This document shows positions 1 through 9,540 of a DNA stretch of 64,000 nt, one piece after another. Each line of letters begins with the position of its first letter. Position 1 is the stretch's first letter. The position numbers and the translations under genes were made by a program. Source of the DNA: Knoxdaviesia capensis (lineage: Eukaryota > Ascomycota > Sordariomycetes > Microascales > Gondwanamycetaceae); NCBI GenBank assembly GCA_001510575.1, contig LNGK01000007.1, forward strand, positions 806,001 through 870,000, read 5' to 3'. Under the pieces are notes generated by a model. That model saw only the letters and a list, made by a program, of their open reading frames with translations. It made no database searches and was not told the origin of the DNA.

Positions 1-340
1 CGCCCTCGATCAGCGCGGCGACCCGCGTGCACCGGAACACCTCGAGCTGCGACGCCGGCTCCTCGAACACCTGCGTGAAAGCGAACTTCTCGATGGCGCG
101 GCGGCGGTCGTTGGGCGGGTCGAGCGTGATATGCGTCGGCGGGATCAGCGATGGCCGCCGGCCCGCGGCGGCAGTCCCGGCGCTGCTGCTGCTGCTGCTG
201 TCAGAGTCGGAGTCGGAGTCGGCGGGGGGCTCGATGCTGAGGAAACGCACGCCGGCGCCGCTGGTGGAGGTTGTCTGCGGGGGGCGGAGGCGGAGGTACA
301 CCTGGAACAGGTTCGCGGAGGCCGGTTTTGGGGCGTCCAT
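1..340 (-). CDS. Kinesin motor-domain protein, N-terminal fragment (cut by window edge)
   Basis: The reading frame starts at an ATG at 340 and runs left off the window, giving about 113 residues with no stop. The start MDAPKPASANLFQVYLRLRP, the later LIPPTHITLDPP and then EKFAFTQVFEEPASQLEVF match the opening beta strands of a kinesin motor head (the VYLRLRP strand, then the FTxVF segment followed by SQLEVF). The P-loop would lie just beyond the edge, so ATP binding cannot be confirmed here. A Ser/Asp-rich insertion (SDSDSDSSSSSS), encoded by GAGTCG and CTG trinucleotide repeats, sits in the loop between the first two strands. The spacing recalls the kinesin-6/MKLP type, but that subfamily is only an inference. 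No intron is visible in this piece. It is the only host gene left of the transposon region. Confidence 0.85.
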   Translation of the reverse strand, partial: MDAPKPASANLFQVYLRLRPPQTTSTSGAGVRFLSIEPPADSDSDSDSSSSSSAGTAAAGRRPSLIPPTHITLDPPNDRRRAIEKFAFTQVFEEPASQLEVFRCTRVAALIEG

Positions 341-3195
341 CTTTGTGTGTGTGTGAACGAGAGGTCGACTTTCTGTGTGCTGTGAGAGGAGAGGGTTGCA
401 GAGAGAGAGAGAGAGAGAGAGGCAGAGTGCCCCCTGAGTGATACTTCGAGCTTTCGATCTGCAGGTCTGGCGATGTTCGGTAATAGATGCTAAAGTGGGA
501 TAGATCTAAAGATGAAGGGAGGAAAAAAGATGAGGAGAGAGAAGGAAAAGAAAAAACTTGTGTCTCGGACTAGGAGTATGCAAATGGTCATATCATGCTA
601 GGAGAACAATATTGATATGTCGAGGCGAACGAGGTGTTGTACACATGTAAATGTAAATATTTGGCGAGAACGCTGTTGTTCTGATTTGGTTGGCTGCCAT
701 TAACTTTTATTTTTTTGGCGTTGGATTCGTGGTTGGCCCAGCAACCCACTTTCGCAGCACACCGAGCTTATGTCAGACCGACTGACGCAGTATTTCAAAA
801 GGACGGCGATATCGCCGGGAGATTTCTTCTCTTCAAGCTCCTCCCTCGGGTTTACAGTCTCAATTTCCTCGCCGTAATGAGATCCCCCTCTTCAGGTTCC
901 CAATTGTCGGTGAACCACCTCCCTCGGTCCACTATTCCCTGGGCCAGATTGGAACTTTTACCGCTCTTTTATCGTCTTGTCTGCTGTGTCTCCATAAAAG
1001 CGGGCGAAGAAAAAGAAAGAGAAAAGGTCCGTCCATGAAGAGGCGCTTCGGGATCCACGCAACAGCCATGGGGAGGATCCCTCTCGGATTTACACAACTG
1101 CCGCGGATGACGACGAGTCGCCAGGATCCATGAACTCGCAGAACGCTGTTGCTTTCATCTTCCGCAAATCCACTCTGTCCACAATCTTCTTTGCAAGAAG
1201 CCGGCCCAGAGCTGGAGGTTGTCTGGGTGGCCGGATGTCTGCTTGGTCCCAAATCCCGGCAAACGCACTCACGGTACACCCGGAACGCGAAGGCTGCCAA
1301 GCACAGCTTTCTTGATTCTCAATATGCACGTTGGACGACATCCGATATCAGTTGACCTTAATCCACTCGTCGGCCCCATTGGGCTCTCTCTCTCTCTCTC
1401 TCTTCTGCACGCGCTGGATGCACAGATATGCGTCCATTATCACCGCTTGTGAAACGAGCCACCCGGTATATTACATGTGTGAAACGGGGACGAACCGGCA
1501 CTACACCCCACGGCAGGAAATTGGCAAGTACTGTTTGCCTTTTATTCGTATCTAGTGTAAACGGCGACTTTTTCCGGTATGTACTGTATGTGTCTCTGTC
1601 CGTGCAGGCTGCACGTCCACTCTTCCGGCATAGTCTTGGGGTTATATCTGTTGGTCGGGGTTTTCATCCCATCTCCAGCAAACAAGAGAAAAAAATGCAT
1701 GATAAACATCCTCCAGGTTCCTCTGCTGCAGCTGCACGCGAAACTGATAACGGCGGTCGTGGTGGTGCTGGCTACTCCTGCACGACAAACGAGCAAATGC
1801 TTGGCTGCAAGCCAATTTCCACCCACACCCACACGCGTCATCGTGCGCCTGGAGCTGCGCGCGATGTCGCCCTGTGGTTATGGTTTGGCTGTCTGTATGT
1901 GTGTTTTTGGTCTGGGTCGTTTACAGCCCAGAGCAAGGGAGAAAGGCAAGAAAAAAGGGAAAAGATTAGAAATATAAAAAAACGGGTGCTGCCTATCCAA
2001 ATTGTCATATCTCATGTTGGTATCTTGATGGCCCATGCGATGGTTCCCCCCGTTTGTTTCTTTCTTCGGAACCGTATCAGTGGTGTTCTAATCTATCTCG
2101 AACGACGGCCAAAAGGACGGGAAACCGAAACGCCTCGCTGTTTGTCTTCTCTCCGCGTGATAAGCACTGTTCACCGCATCCCCGCAGAGGGACAATCGGA
2201 TATGTTTTCCAGCCCCGTGGAGAAGCAGCCCCGCCGGATTGATAAACAGAGACACCCAGCGGGGCTTGAGGGAAAGAGACTGTGGCCTAATCTTGGACTC
2301 CTTCATGCCCTTCTCTTCCCACCCTCGCCAAGCCAAGCCAAACCCTAACCCTACCGACTCCTGGTTATCCCCAAAACGCCAGGTCTCAACTCCAACAGCC
2401 TCATCCCTTTGCCTCCCCCCTGGCCAAACAATTAACATCCCGGCAGTGTCGCTCTACTAATATCCCGAGACTGCCAAACGGCGTAAGATTGCGGTGACTC
2501 AGAGGTGACACGGCCGCGTCCTAAGATGAGGGATGAAGAGTCATCGTGTTAGTCACACACGTTTATATTGTCCTTGTTTCTGAGGCGTTCGTCTCTTTAG
2601 TGTGTGCGCTCGCCCCTTCTGTCTCCTACAAGTATAGGTGGCTGGCTATGCACCGGCGGAGGTTTTGACGTTTCCTTCTGAGAGACTCTGGGTGGGTGGT
2701 GCGTGTTCTCGATATAAATTCGGGGAGGGTCTGTGAGGTGAGTGGTCCACAACAAGTGCGTTAGGCAGACCACCCACCCACCCACACACTCTCTGTGTCC
2801 CGGATCCGCAAACCCCGTTAGGGAGAAAAAGACATTAAAAAAAAAAGAAGATAAGATGCCCTTTTTGGCTCATTCCAATCAGCTTATCTTCCTCGCCATG
2901 CAGCCTCCAGGAGAGAGGGCCCCCGAAGCTGGGGAGCCAATTGGGATGCACCACTGGGGGCTGTGACATTGCATGGTGGTGAGGTGCATGTGTGTGTGAG
3001 TGTGTGTGTCTCCCGTGGGTGTGTTTCTGTGTGTGTCCTTGGAATTTTTTTTGGTGTCTTGTGTCCGTTTGTGTGCGTGTGGTCTGGAATTCCCTTGTTT
3101 GACGTGGGATGCAGGCCAGGGCCGGCCTGCTCACATGCGGGCTTTTCGTCCGGTGTTTCTCGCTCGTTTGATACCCCGGGCGGAAGCCACACACA
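341..3195. other. Low-complexity intergenic region, no gene seen
   Basis: The stretch holds the kinesin leader with GA repeats (401-421), a CT tract (1384-1403), poly-A runs and a GT-rich stretch (about 2,980-3,080). A telomere-like AACCCTAACCCTA lies at 2341-2353. Open frames here, including one of 306 codons, have no domain, no codon bias and no splice logic, and I treat them as chance. Confidence 0.6.
401..421. repeat. (GA)n microsatellite in the kinesin gene leader
   Basis: An uninterrupted GA dinucleotide run sits about 60 bases upstream of the kinesin start codon, in the presumed leader or promoter. Confidence 0.9.
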
Positions 3196-3483
3196 ACATG
3201 CATACTGGTTATCAAGGGTATCTTTCCACCAATCTTGGCGCCTATCCCTAATTTTAAACCCTAGCCCTAAAGTACTCTTTTTAATCAAAACAAAAATTCT
3301 TCTCCACAGCTACTTCTTCTTCTTCTTCTTCTTCTTCCTTCCTTCGTACCAACCAATTTTCTTCCTGCCAACCTTCTTCCTACCAACCTTCTTCCTGCCA
3401 ACCAACTTCCTGCCAACCAACTTCCTTCCTACCAAACAATTTTTTCCTACAAAACAGGCGCTACACGAAACCGAGTCCGCAAA

Positions 3484-3584
3484 GAGAGAGAGAGAGAGAG
3501 AGAGAGGCATTTAGAGAGAGAAAGAGAGGGAGAGACACACACAGAGAAAAAGAGAGAGAGGGAGAGAGACACAGAGAGACACAG

Positions 3585-3615
<31 letters not shown>

Positions 3616-3640
3616 TAGAGACACACACAGAGAGAGATAG
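3484..3640. repeat. Purine (GA-rich) tract replacing the transposase body
   Basis: A long run of GAGAGA with AGACAC and AAAGAG interruptions, about 157 bases almost purely purine on the plus strand. It occupies the place where the transposase coding region would be in the deleted transposon copy. It could form triplex (H-) DNA. Confidence 0.85.
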
Positions 3641-3704
3641 GGGGGTGTCCGAGTTTTGGCGGGCGTGGAGTACGGTAGCTGGGCTCTGGTCCTGAGTTCT
3701 GCGC

Positions 3705-3796
3705 TGGGCTGTGGTGCTGGCTTCCCTGAATGCTTTTAAGAATTGAAGACTGGGCTCTGGTACTGGCTTCCCTGAATGCCTTCAAGAATTGAAGAG
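3705..3796. repeat. 46-bp tandem duplication
   Basis: Two head-to-tail 46-bp units (3705-3750 and 3751-3796), each beginning TGGGCT and ending AATTGAAGA followed by C or G. They differ at only a few positions. The end of the second unit leads straight into sequence shared with the right end of the Tc1-like element. Confidence 0.85.
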
Positions 3797-4161
3797 TCAA
3801 GGCAGGATACAAAGCAGGGGGGGGTGTATGCTCGGTTCCTGGACCCCCATAGAAGTAGCGCTAAAAGACCCACTAAAAAGGTACTTCTCAATATCCTTAT
3901 TAGATTTTAGCGTGTGGTGGAAACTTTTACCCGTATGATAGTACATGCTGTACAGGTCGTGGACCTCACCACGGCATACATATGTACGAACAGGACTTAC
4001 ATACTAGTTATCAAGGGTATCTATCCACTAATCTTAGCGCCTATCCCTAATTTTAAACCCTAGCCCTAAAGTACTCTTTTTAATTAAAATAAAAATTATT
4101 CTCCACAGCTACTTCTTCTTCTTCCTTCCTATAGTACTAACTTCTTTCCTACCTACTAACT

Positions 4162-4233
4162 ATTCTTCCTACTAACTAATTCTTTCCTACTAACTAATTC
4201 TTTCCTACTAACTAAGTCTTTCCTACTAACTAG
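4162..4233. repeat. 18-bp tandem repeats in the transposon 5' region
   Basis: Four head-to-tail units of about 18 bases with core TTTCCTACTAACTAATT. The upstream copy has the un-mutated counterpart with TACCAACCAA (about 3350-3440). TACTAAC here is therefore the RIP product of TACCAAC and not a splicing branch site. Confidence 0.8.
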
Positions 4234-4339
4234 AATAGCGCCTCACCTATCTTCTAAGGTTAGATACGCTATCCTCCTCCTTCATACTTCTAGGCAGACC
4301 TAAAGGCAGATACAAGACCAAACAGGCGCTATACGAAAC

Positions 4340-5354
4340 TAAGTCCGCTATACGATTAAAGCTAAACGCGACATAATCCTCCTACGGTCCGGACGCCTAC
4401 CTCTCCTCTCTCCTTCTTAGGTCTAAGATATTATTTCTTTCGTATCAAGTTCTATAGAGAATAGATAGCTAAAATAGGATGAGATCGCCCCTCGGCTTAG
4501 ACTTTCTTATTCTATATAGGCTATCCGATACGCCCTCCGAAAGGCTAGTTTCTCACGACGCGTTACTTAGGTTAAACCTACTATTTTAGCCGAGATATAT
4601 CGAAAACGATACGAATTTACCTAGTAACACCTCTATTAGACTACTAATAACTAGAAACGAGTCTTATAGTCGGACGAAACGTAGGCGAATAGGAGAATAA
4701 AAGGGAGGATTTAGATAACGCGTCGTCTTAGCGAGGAGATTAATAAGACGTATATCGTTCCCCAACAAAAAGGAGCTTATAGTTAGATATTTTAGGGATC
4801 TTTCTAAGGGACGAAGAAGGGTCCAAAGGTCTTCTAGCAGAAGGCATAGGGGAGGATTAACTTATAGGCGTATTATAAGCATATCCTCCCTCTCGTTAAA
4901 GCTTAGTTACAAGAGCAGGGCGCTAAGGGAGATACTACGGGAGATACTAAGAGACGCGCTAATACTAAGGAAGATGCTAAGAGACGCGCTAATGCTAAGG
5001 AAGATACTAAGAGACGCGCTAACGGAATTATCTTTATATAAGATAACGCTCTAGCGCACGGCTCTCAGTATACTCGAGGAGAGTTAGACCGGCGTAGTAT
5101 CATAACTATAGAATAGCCTCCAAATAGCCTAGATTTAAACCCTATTAAGCACGTCTAGGCTAAAATCAAGCGTACACTCAGTCAACACCCTCAGGATAGA
5201 TACACAGGCACAGGCGCCTCTCAGCGCCTCAAAGAGGATATCACTATAGCATAGGATACCATTATAGAGGACTTTCTTAAACAACTTATCCAGTCAATGC
5301 CCCGAAGAATCAAGGCAGTGTACGAAGCAGGGGGGAGGCATACCCGGTATTAGA
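4340..5354 (+). pseudogene. Tc1/mariner transposase (DDE_3-like), RIP-broken
   Basis: Near the 3' end one frame reads FIQDNALAHGSQYTRGELD, then W(stop)-PPNSPDLNPIKHVWAKIKR and ITIAWDTIIEDFLKQLIQSM, the hallmark QDNAxxH and SPDLNPIEHVW segments of the fungal Tc1/mariner DDE domain. Further upstream FWG followed by a Gly-rich stretch marks the first catalytic strand. Several in-frame TAG and TAA codons fall where Trp or Gln is expected, as RIP would produce. A 27-bp unit repeated in frame (about 4931-5023) inserts KED(T/A)KRRAN repeats between the first and second catalytic regions. The start is not resolvable. The enzyme would cut and paste DNA at TA sites, but this copy cannot make a full protein. 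Confidence 0.8.
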
Positions 5355-5451
5355 CCCACATAGAAGTAGCGCTAAGAAGACCCACAAAAAAGATACTTCT
5401 TGACATCCTTACTGGATTTTAGCGTTTGGTAGAAACTTTTACTGGTATGAT

Positions 5452-5484
5452 AGTACACATACACACACACACACACACACACAA
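5452..5484. repeat. (AC)n microsatellite
   Basis: A run of about 15 AC dinucleotides directly at the right edge of the Tc1-like element. Confidence 0.95.
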
Positions 5485-7719
5485 ATGACTAAAACATAGC
5501 AGAGGATGAGCTGGCACGGTGGATGCTAACCACGTACACTGCAGCAAACGGAGGGGGGTCCCTTGTGACCGATCTCGAGAGCATCTGTTTCGTTGACCGT
5601 GGCGAAGAGGTGAATCCACAATCGAGCCATATATCAAACCCAACATAACTTAACCTAACACACACAACACAGAGAGGAGCATGAAGTGGTTTGTAGTTGA
5701 CCGTTCCGACATGTCCAGAAACCCGCCTCCTCCTGCAACTACTATTCCTGTCTAGGAATGCAGACGCCAACAGGTGCTCCAAGACACAAACACTGAGATG
5801 GGCCCGGGTGATGATGGCGCTTGCAACTGCAGGCTGCATGTACTGCCACGTAGGCGTGTTTTCTTGTTCCTGTGTATATATATGTATGTACATATATAGA
5901 TGGCTATCAGCATGATCAAGCTATGTGGGTTTTGCTCTGCTGGGCCCGCGAAGCACACTGCCTCCGGCCCATCACAGGTCAGTATCGCCGCCCCTCCAGA
6001 GTGGACACCGGTGGGGAGAGAGCAGCAAGACCAACGGATGTACAGTACGTACATACACCACATAGTGGGAGGAATGCACGACTGCGACACTGGCCGGGCC
6101 CCCGTCATGCTATGTTATCTGCTGCAGCCACCGTCTGTATAGGGCATCAACGCAGCTTGCATTATCAAGGCCCGAACCCGGGCCAGCCAGCTAACCAGCT
6201 GATGCTCCGGGGGCGAGCGCCATTGGCGGCGGCTGGACGGGAATTTTCATGGAGGGGGGACAGAATCCTGATCGTTCGCTCTTACACCTTGGTCCCCGCC
6301 GCAGTGGAGTCGAAAAAGCGGTCAGTGTCAGGCAAAAAACAGGTCACACCCGGGGCTTGTGTGGTGGGTGGTGTTTGAGCAGCCCGGAGGCGCGGCAGAA
6401 AAAGAAAATCGAATATTTTGAGGAAAATAAAATACTAGGTTGCATGATGCAGCGTGCATGTTCCGTCTTTCGTTATTTTTTCTTTTTCTTTTTCTTTTCT
6501 TTCTTCCCTCTCTTCTCCCTGGTCCTTTTACGTACAGATAGCCAAAAGCAACCTCCCAGCTGATGGCCGGGTTTGCTGCTGTTATATGTGGGAAATCCTG
6601 CATCTGCCACCACCTTACGTCGTACATGCACCGTGAACTTGGTTACAGCGAACCAGACTTTGCTGGCTGTGACAAACTCGTGCCGTGTGTGCAATGAAAG
6701 AGTCTGTGTGGGAAACTGTGAGAAACAGGAAGGCTGCAGGCAGTATGAGGCACGTCGAGATACCCTCGTTTTTGCTACATAAGTGTCGGTCGTTGTATCC
6801 GAGATGCAACTATCGAGAACCACCCGTTACTTGCAATTTTTTTCTTCTTCGTCTTTTCCAGGACACGTGAACACTGTGGATATACTACAAGATAATTTTT
6901 CTTTCTTTCTTCGGTTCCCTACTTCGCCGTGTCCGTGCGAGTGCCGATTTTTCTCTCTTCCCTAGTGCCATCTCCTAGGCCCGGAGCGCAGAAAGAAAAA
7001 AAAGTCAGATCATCGGCCTCAGGCGGGCCTCTGTCCGTTGGGTTGGCCTGAGACTTTGGCTTCCTTTCCCCTCTCTTGGGAAGAAAATTTTACCACTTAG
7101 AATCGCTTTCAATTCCTCCTCTTCCCCCCCCGCCCGTTGGTGGCTGACACCTAGGGAAGGAAGGAAGGATTACGCAACCATGTATTATTAGTCACCATCA
7201 TTAGGCAGCAGCGGGAGGGGTAATAACTGGATTCTGAGGACCAGCCCCCCCGATCCCAAAACTCTTCCCAATACATCCTCTTTTTTGCTATCACACATAC
7301 TCGCACCTTTTACGTAGTCGTGCCGCCAGCATTTCTGGGGGACCCGCCGCGGCATTCGTCCGACCTGTTTATCATCACCAGCTGAGTATTCCGTTTTTCT
7401 GTTCGTTCTCGGACCCATAGCTTATGAAGATTTCCCGTACCTGTCTCCCTGGCTGTGAGAAATTGTCGTCACCAAGCTAAGTCTCCTGTTGCACACTGCT
7501 GTGGTGAGCGTCGTCTGACCCAATCTCCGTGCACATCTGCTTGTCTCCCTGGCGGTGCAAGCTCCTCTTTGCCACCTGTTCTCAGACAAGCCCCGACTGT
7601 GTACTCATTTCCCCTGCTGCCCAACACCTTTCCCCTGTTGCCCTTGGGCACATTTTCCCTAGTGTCTTACACATTTCCCCTCCGACCCCGATGCATTCAT
7701 AGTCTCCCATAGTCGCAGA
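5485..7719. other. Intergenic, no gene seen
   Basis: Mixed-composition DNA with poly-T/CT tracts (6470-6510, 6835-6910), an ATATATGTATGTACATATATA stretch near 5877, and a TGTACAGTACGTACATA palindrome-like stretch (6039-6055). Frames are short with no recognisable domain. It keeps normal CpA/TpG levels, so it is not RIP-mutated. Confidence 0.6.
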
Positions 7720-8029
7720 GTGCTGCAGCCGACCCCGCCAGCCGCCCGACCCCAAGGTGTCAACGCAGGCTTAACATCGGCCCCGGGCCCAGTTATACCG
7801 GACAGGAAGACGTCGCAGAATGGATATATGAACGGATCGAAGCCCCTCCCAGAGGATCGCCAGATAAGCCCCGTATGTATCTCGTATAGTGAGGTAGGCC
7901 ACCGGAGCCCGGGATGCCGTACCCCCCCGTTAAAGGTATGGGAACAAGCGATTCTAAGAGAGCTGATTATACCCCGGCGGTTCATAGCCAGAGCGGCCGC
8001 TACGGAGGTTAAGATAGAACCACATCTTA
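7720..8029 (+). pseudogene. Gag-like zinc-knuckle remnant of a retroelement
   Basis: An open frame of about 100 codons contains VCISYSEVGHRSPGC (about 7873-7914), followed by a PPLKVWEQAILREL segment. C-x2-Y-x4-H-x4-C is the retroviral-type CCHC knuckle with the second Cys changed to Tyr (TGT to TAT, a RIP-type change). In fungal gag-like proteins such a knuckle is often followed by a Pro-rich WEQ/REL segment. The frame breaks at the gypsy 5' LTR (8030), so the remnant was probably interrupted by that insertion. The matching downstream half is not found on the other side of the gypsy element. Apart from that one residue it shows little RIP. Confidence 0.5.
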
Positions 8030-8310
8030 TGGATCCCTAATAGGTCAGAGTGCATTGTAATTACGTATAAACGTATACTAATACACGTAGATACTGCCTA
8101 GCGGTAAGTATTTAGGTATATATCTATATATATATAAATGCCTTAAAGAGCTAGTAAAAGACCTATAAAAGGTAGATATCTACCGCGCTTTTATAGGAAA
8201 TATCTTAAGATAGAAAAAATTTAAGCTTCCCTTTATATATATTTCTCTATACGTGCCTTATAATTATAACTTATTTATTAGTCCTTTAGATTATATATCT
8301 AAGAATTATA
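8030..8310 (+). repeat. 5' LTR of the gypsy element
   Basis: 281 bp, aligning end to end without gaps to the copy at 17579-17859. I count about 18 differences, all transitions and nearly all of RIP type. The outer left part keeps CpA and TpG (GGTCAGAGTGCATTG). The inner part is mutated where the 3' LTR is not. Confidence 0.93.
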
Positions 8311-9540
8311 AAAAATTAATTTTTTATAAGCGTAATACTTATACTATTAATCTCTTATTAACCTTCCTTTAAAGCCTAACCGTCGTAATCGACTGCCTTT
8401 CCTCTAGGTTCGAGTCTTAATCGATACGTAATCGACCGATATCTCGACTTTCCTTTCTTTTAATTTAGAATTTACCTCCGCTAATAGCTTTACTACTTTC
8501 CGCCGTAGTAAACTATGAATTGCCTTTCTTTTATAAAAGCCCTTTCTATTTAACCTCCTTTTAGTAACGAAAGCGCGTTAAATAAATATCTTTTATTTTC
8601 CTTCTTTTAATTCCGTCCTTACCGAACTAATAGCTAATTAACTACTATTACTCCGGTGAAATACCGAATTACCCTACCTTTACTGACGTTTTATACGCCC
8701 CCCGCGTGCCTTTCCTATACCTCTAAGTTATCGGATACTACTAATAGGTTCGAGTCCTATTACTAAATATTTAATAGCTAATCTACCTATTTCTATTTAT
8801 TTCTACGACTTTTCTACGATTTTTTATTTATTTTACGACTTTACTTATTTATTTCTACGACTTTTACTAGTTATTTCTAAGACTCCTACCGTTCCGATAA
8901 CTAACGTCTTAGTATTTCTACTATTTTCGATTATTTTCTACTATTTCCGTTTACGGACTTCCTTTATTACTTATTCTCTTATCCTATTTAATTCTAATTA
9001 CTAATCTACCTCTTATTCTAAGACTGACCCGCTTTTATACCCCCTTTATACCCCTTTTATATACTAATAGTCTTATTTCCTATTTTACTAGCCCTATTTC
9101 TTTTCTAATAGTTAACCTTTCTACCGCTCTTTCCCCTTATTATTAACCCTATAAATCTAGACTATCTAACTATTTGCGACTATTATGCCTTAGTTTTCCC
9201 TATTTATTCCTTTTCGCTCCTACTTACTATCGGTTTATATCCCTAACCCCCCTATTTCCCGGTAAGCCTAGACCGCTAATATCCGCTTTTACGCTAAATA
9301 TCGGATAAAGAATAACGTGTTCTACGTAAAAGAGATAAAAGTATTACCTATAACCTTAAAGCCTTAAGTAAGGTAAGCGCTATAACTAACCTATAAACTA
9401 GTAAGTTACCGGTTAAGGAGCTATAACCCCCTACGGAAGTAACCCCTATTATATATAATCGTCGGATAATAATAGGACGAGGGAAAGGAAAGGCTATAGA
9501 TAACGGGATAAATATCCTACCGGCTTAGCCGGTAAGTAGT
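8311..9540 (+). other. Gypsy leader between 5' LTR and Gag
   Basis: About 1.2 kb of RIP-mutated DNA with no readable frame. The primer-binding site would lie at 8311 onward but is obscured (AAAAATTAATTTTTT). Two tRNA T-arm/B-box-like stretches with GGTTCGAGTC occur at 8408-8417 and 8748-8757. Confidence 0.6.

Larger units (their letters stand above)
3200..3950 (+). mobile_element. Tc1/mariner-like transposon, internally deleted copy A
   Basis: The left end (CATACTGGTTATCAAGGGTA at 3200) through GGCGCTACACGAAACCGAGTCC (about 3459-3480) is the same sequence as the left end of the longer copy starting near 4000. The right part (about 3797-3950: AGTCAAGGCAGG, GAAGTAGCGCTAA, TAGCGTGTGGTGGAAACTTT) matches the right end of that copy near 5310-5455. 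The transposase body is missing. In its place lie a 150-bp GA-rich purine tract (3484-3640) and a 46-bp tandem duplication. This copy keeps CCA and TGG where the longer copy has CTA and TAG, so it is much less RIP-mutated. It is a non-autonomous, MITE-like derivative. Confidence 0.75.
4000..5460 (+). mobile_element. Tc1/mariner-like DNA transposon, RIP-inactivated copy B
   Basis: This is a complete or near-complete element of about 1.46 kb, recognised by its decayed transposase and by end sequences shared with the deleted copy just upstream. The left end starts CATACTAGTTATCAAGGGTA. The right end is TGGTAGAAACTTTTACTGGTATGATAGTAC, whose reverse complement resembles the left end only loosely, so the inverted repeats are degenerate. 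The (AC)n run at about 5457-5482 lies immediately outside. Relative to the upstream copy the differences are CpA to TpA and TpG to TpA transitions, the RIP signature. Confidence 0.8.

Noticed and set aside
1428..2348. 306-codon open frame in the left intergenic region
   Set aside because: No domain, erratic composition, crosses simple repeats and a telomere-like motif, with no coding-type codon bias.
4162..4233. Array of TACTAAC that looks like intron branch sites
   Set aside because: The less-mutated neighbouring copy has TACCAAC, so the motif is produced by RIP and not selected for splicing.
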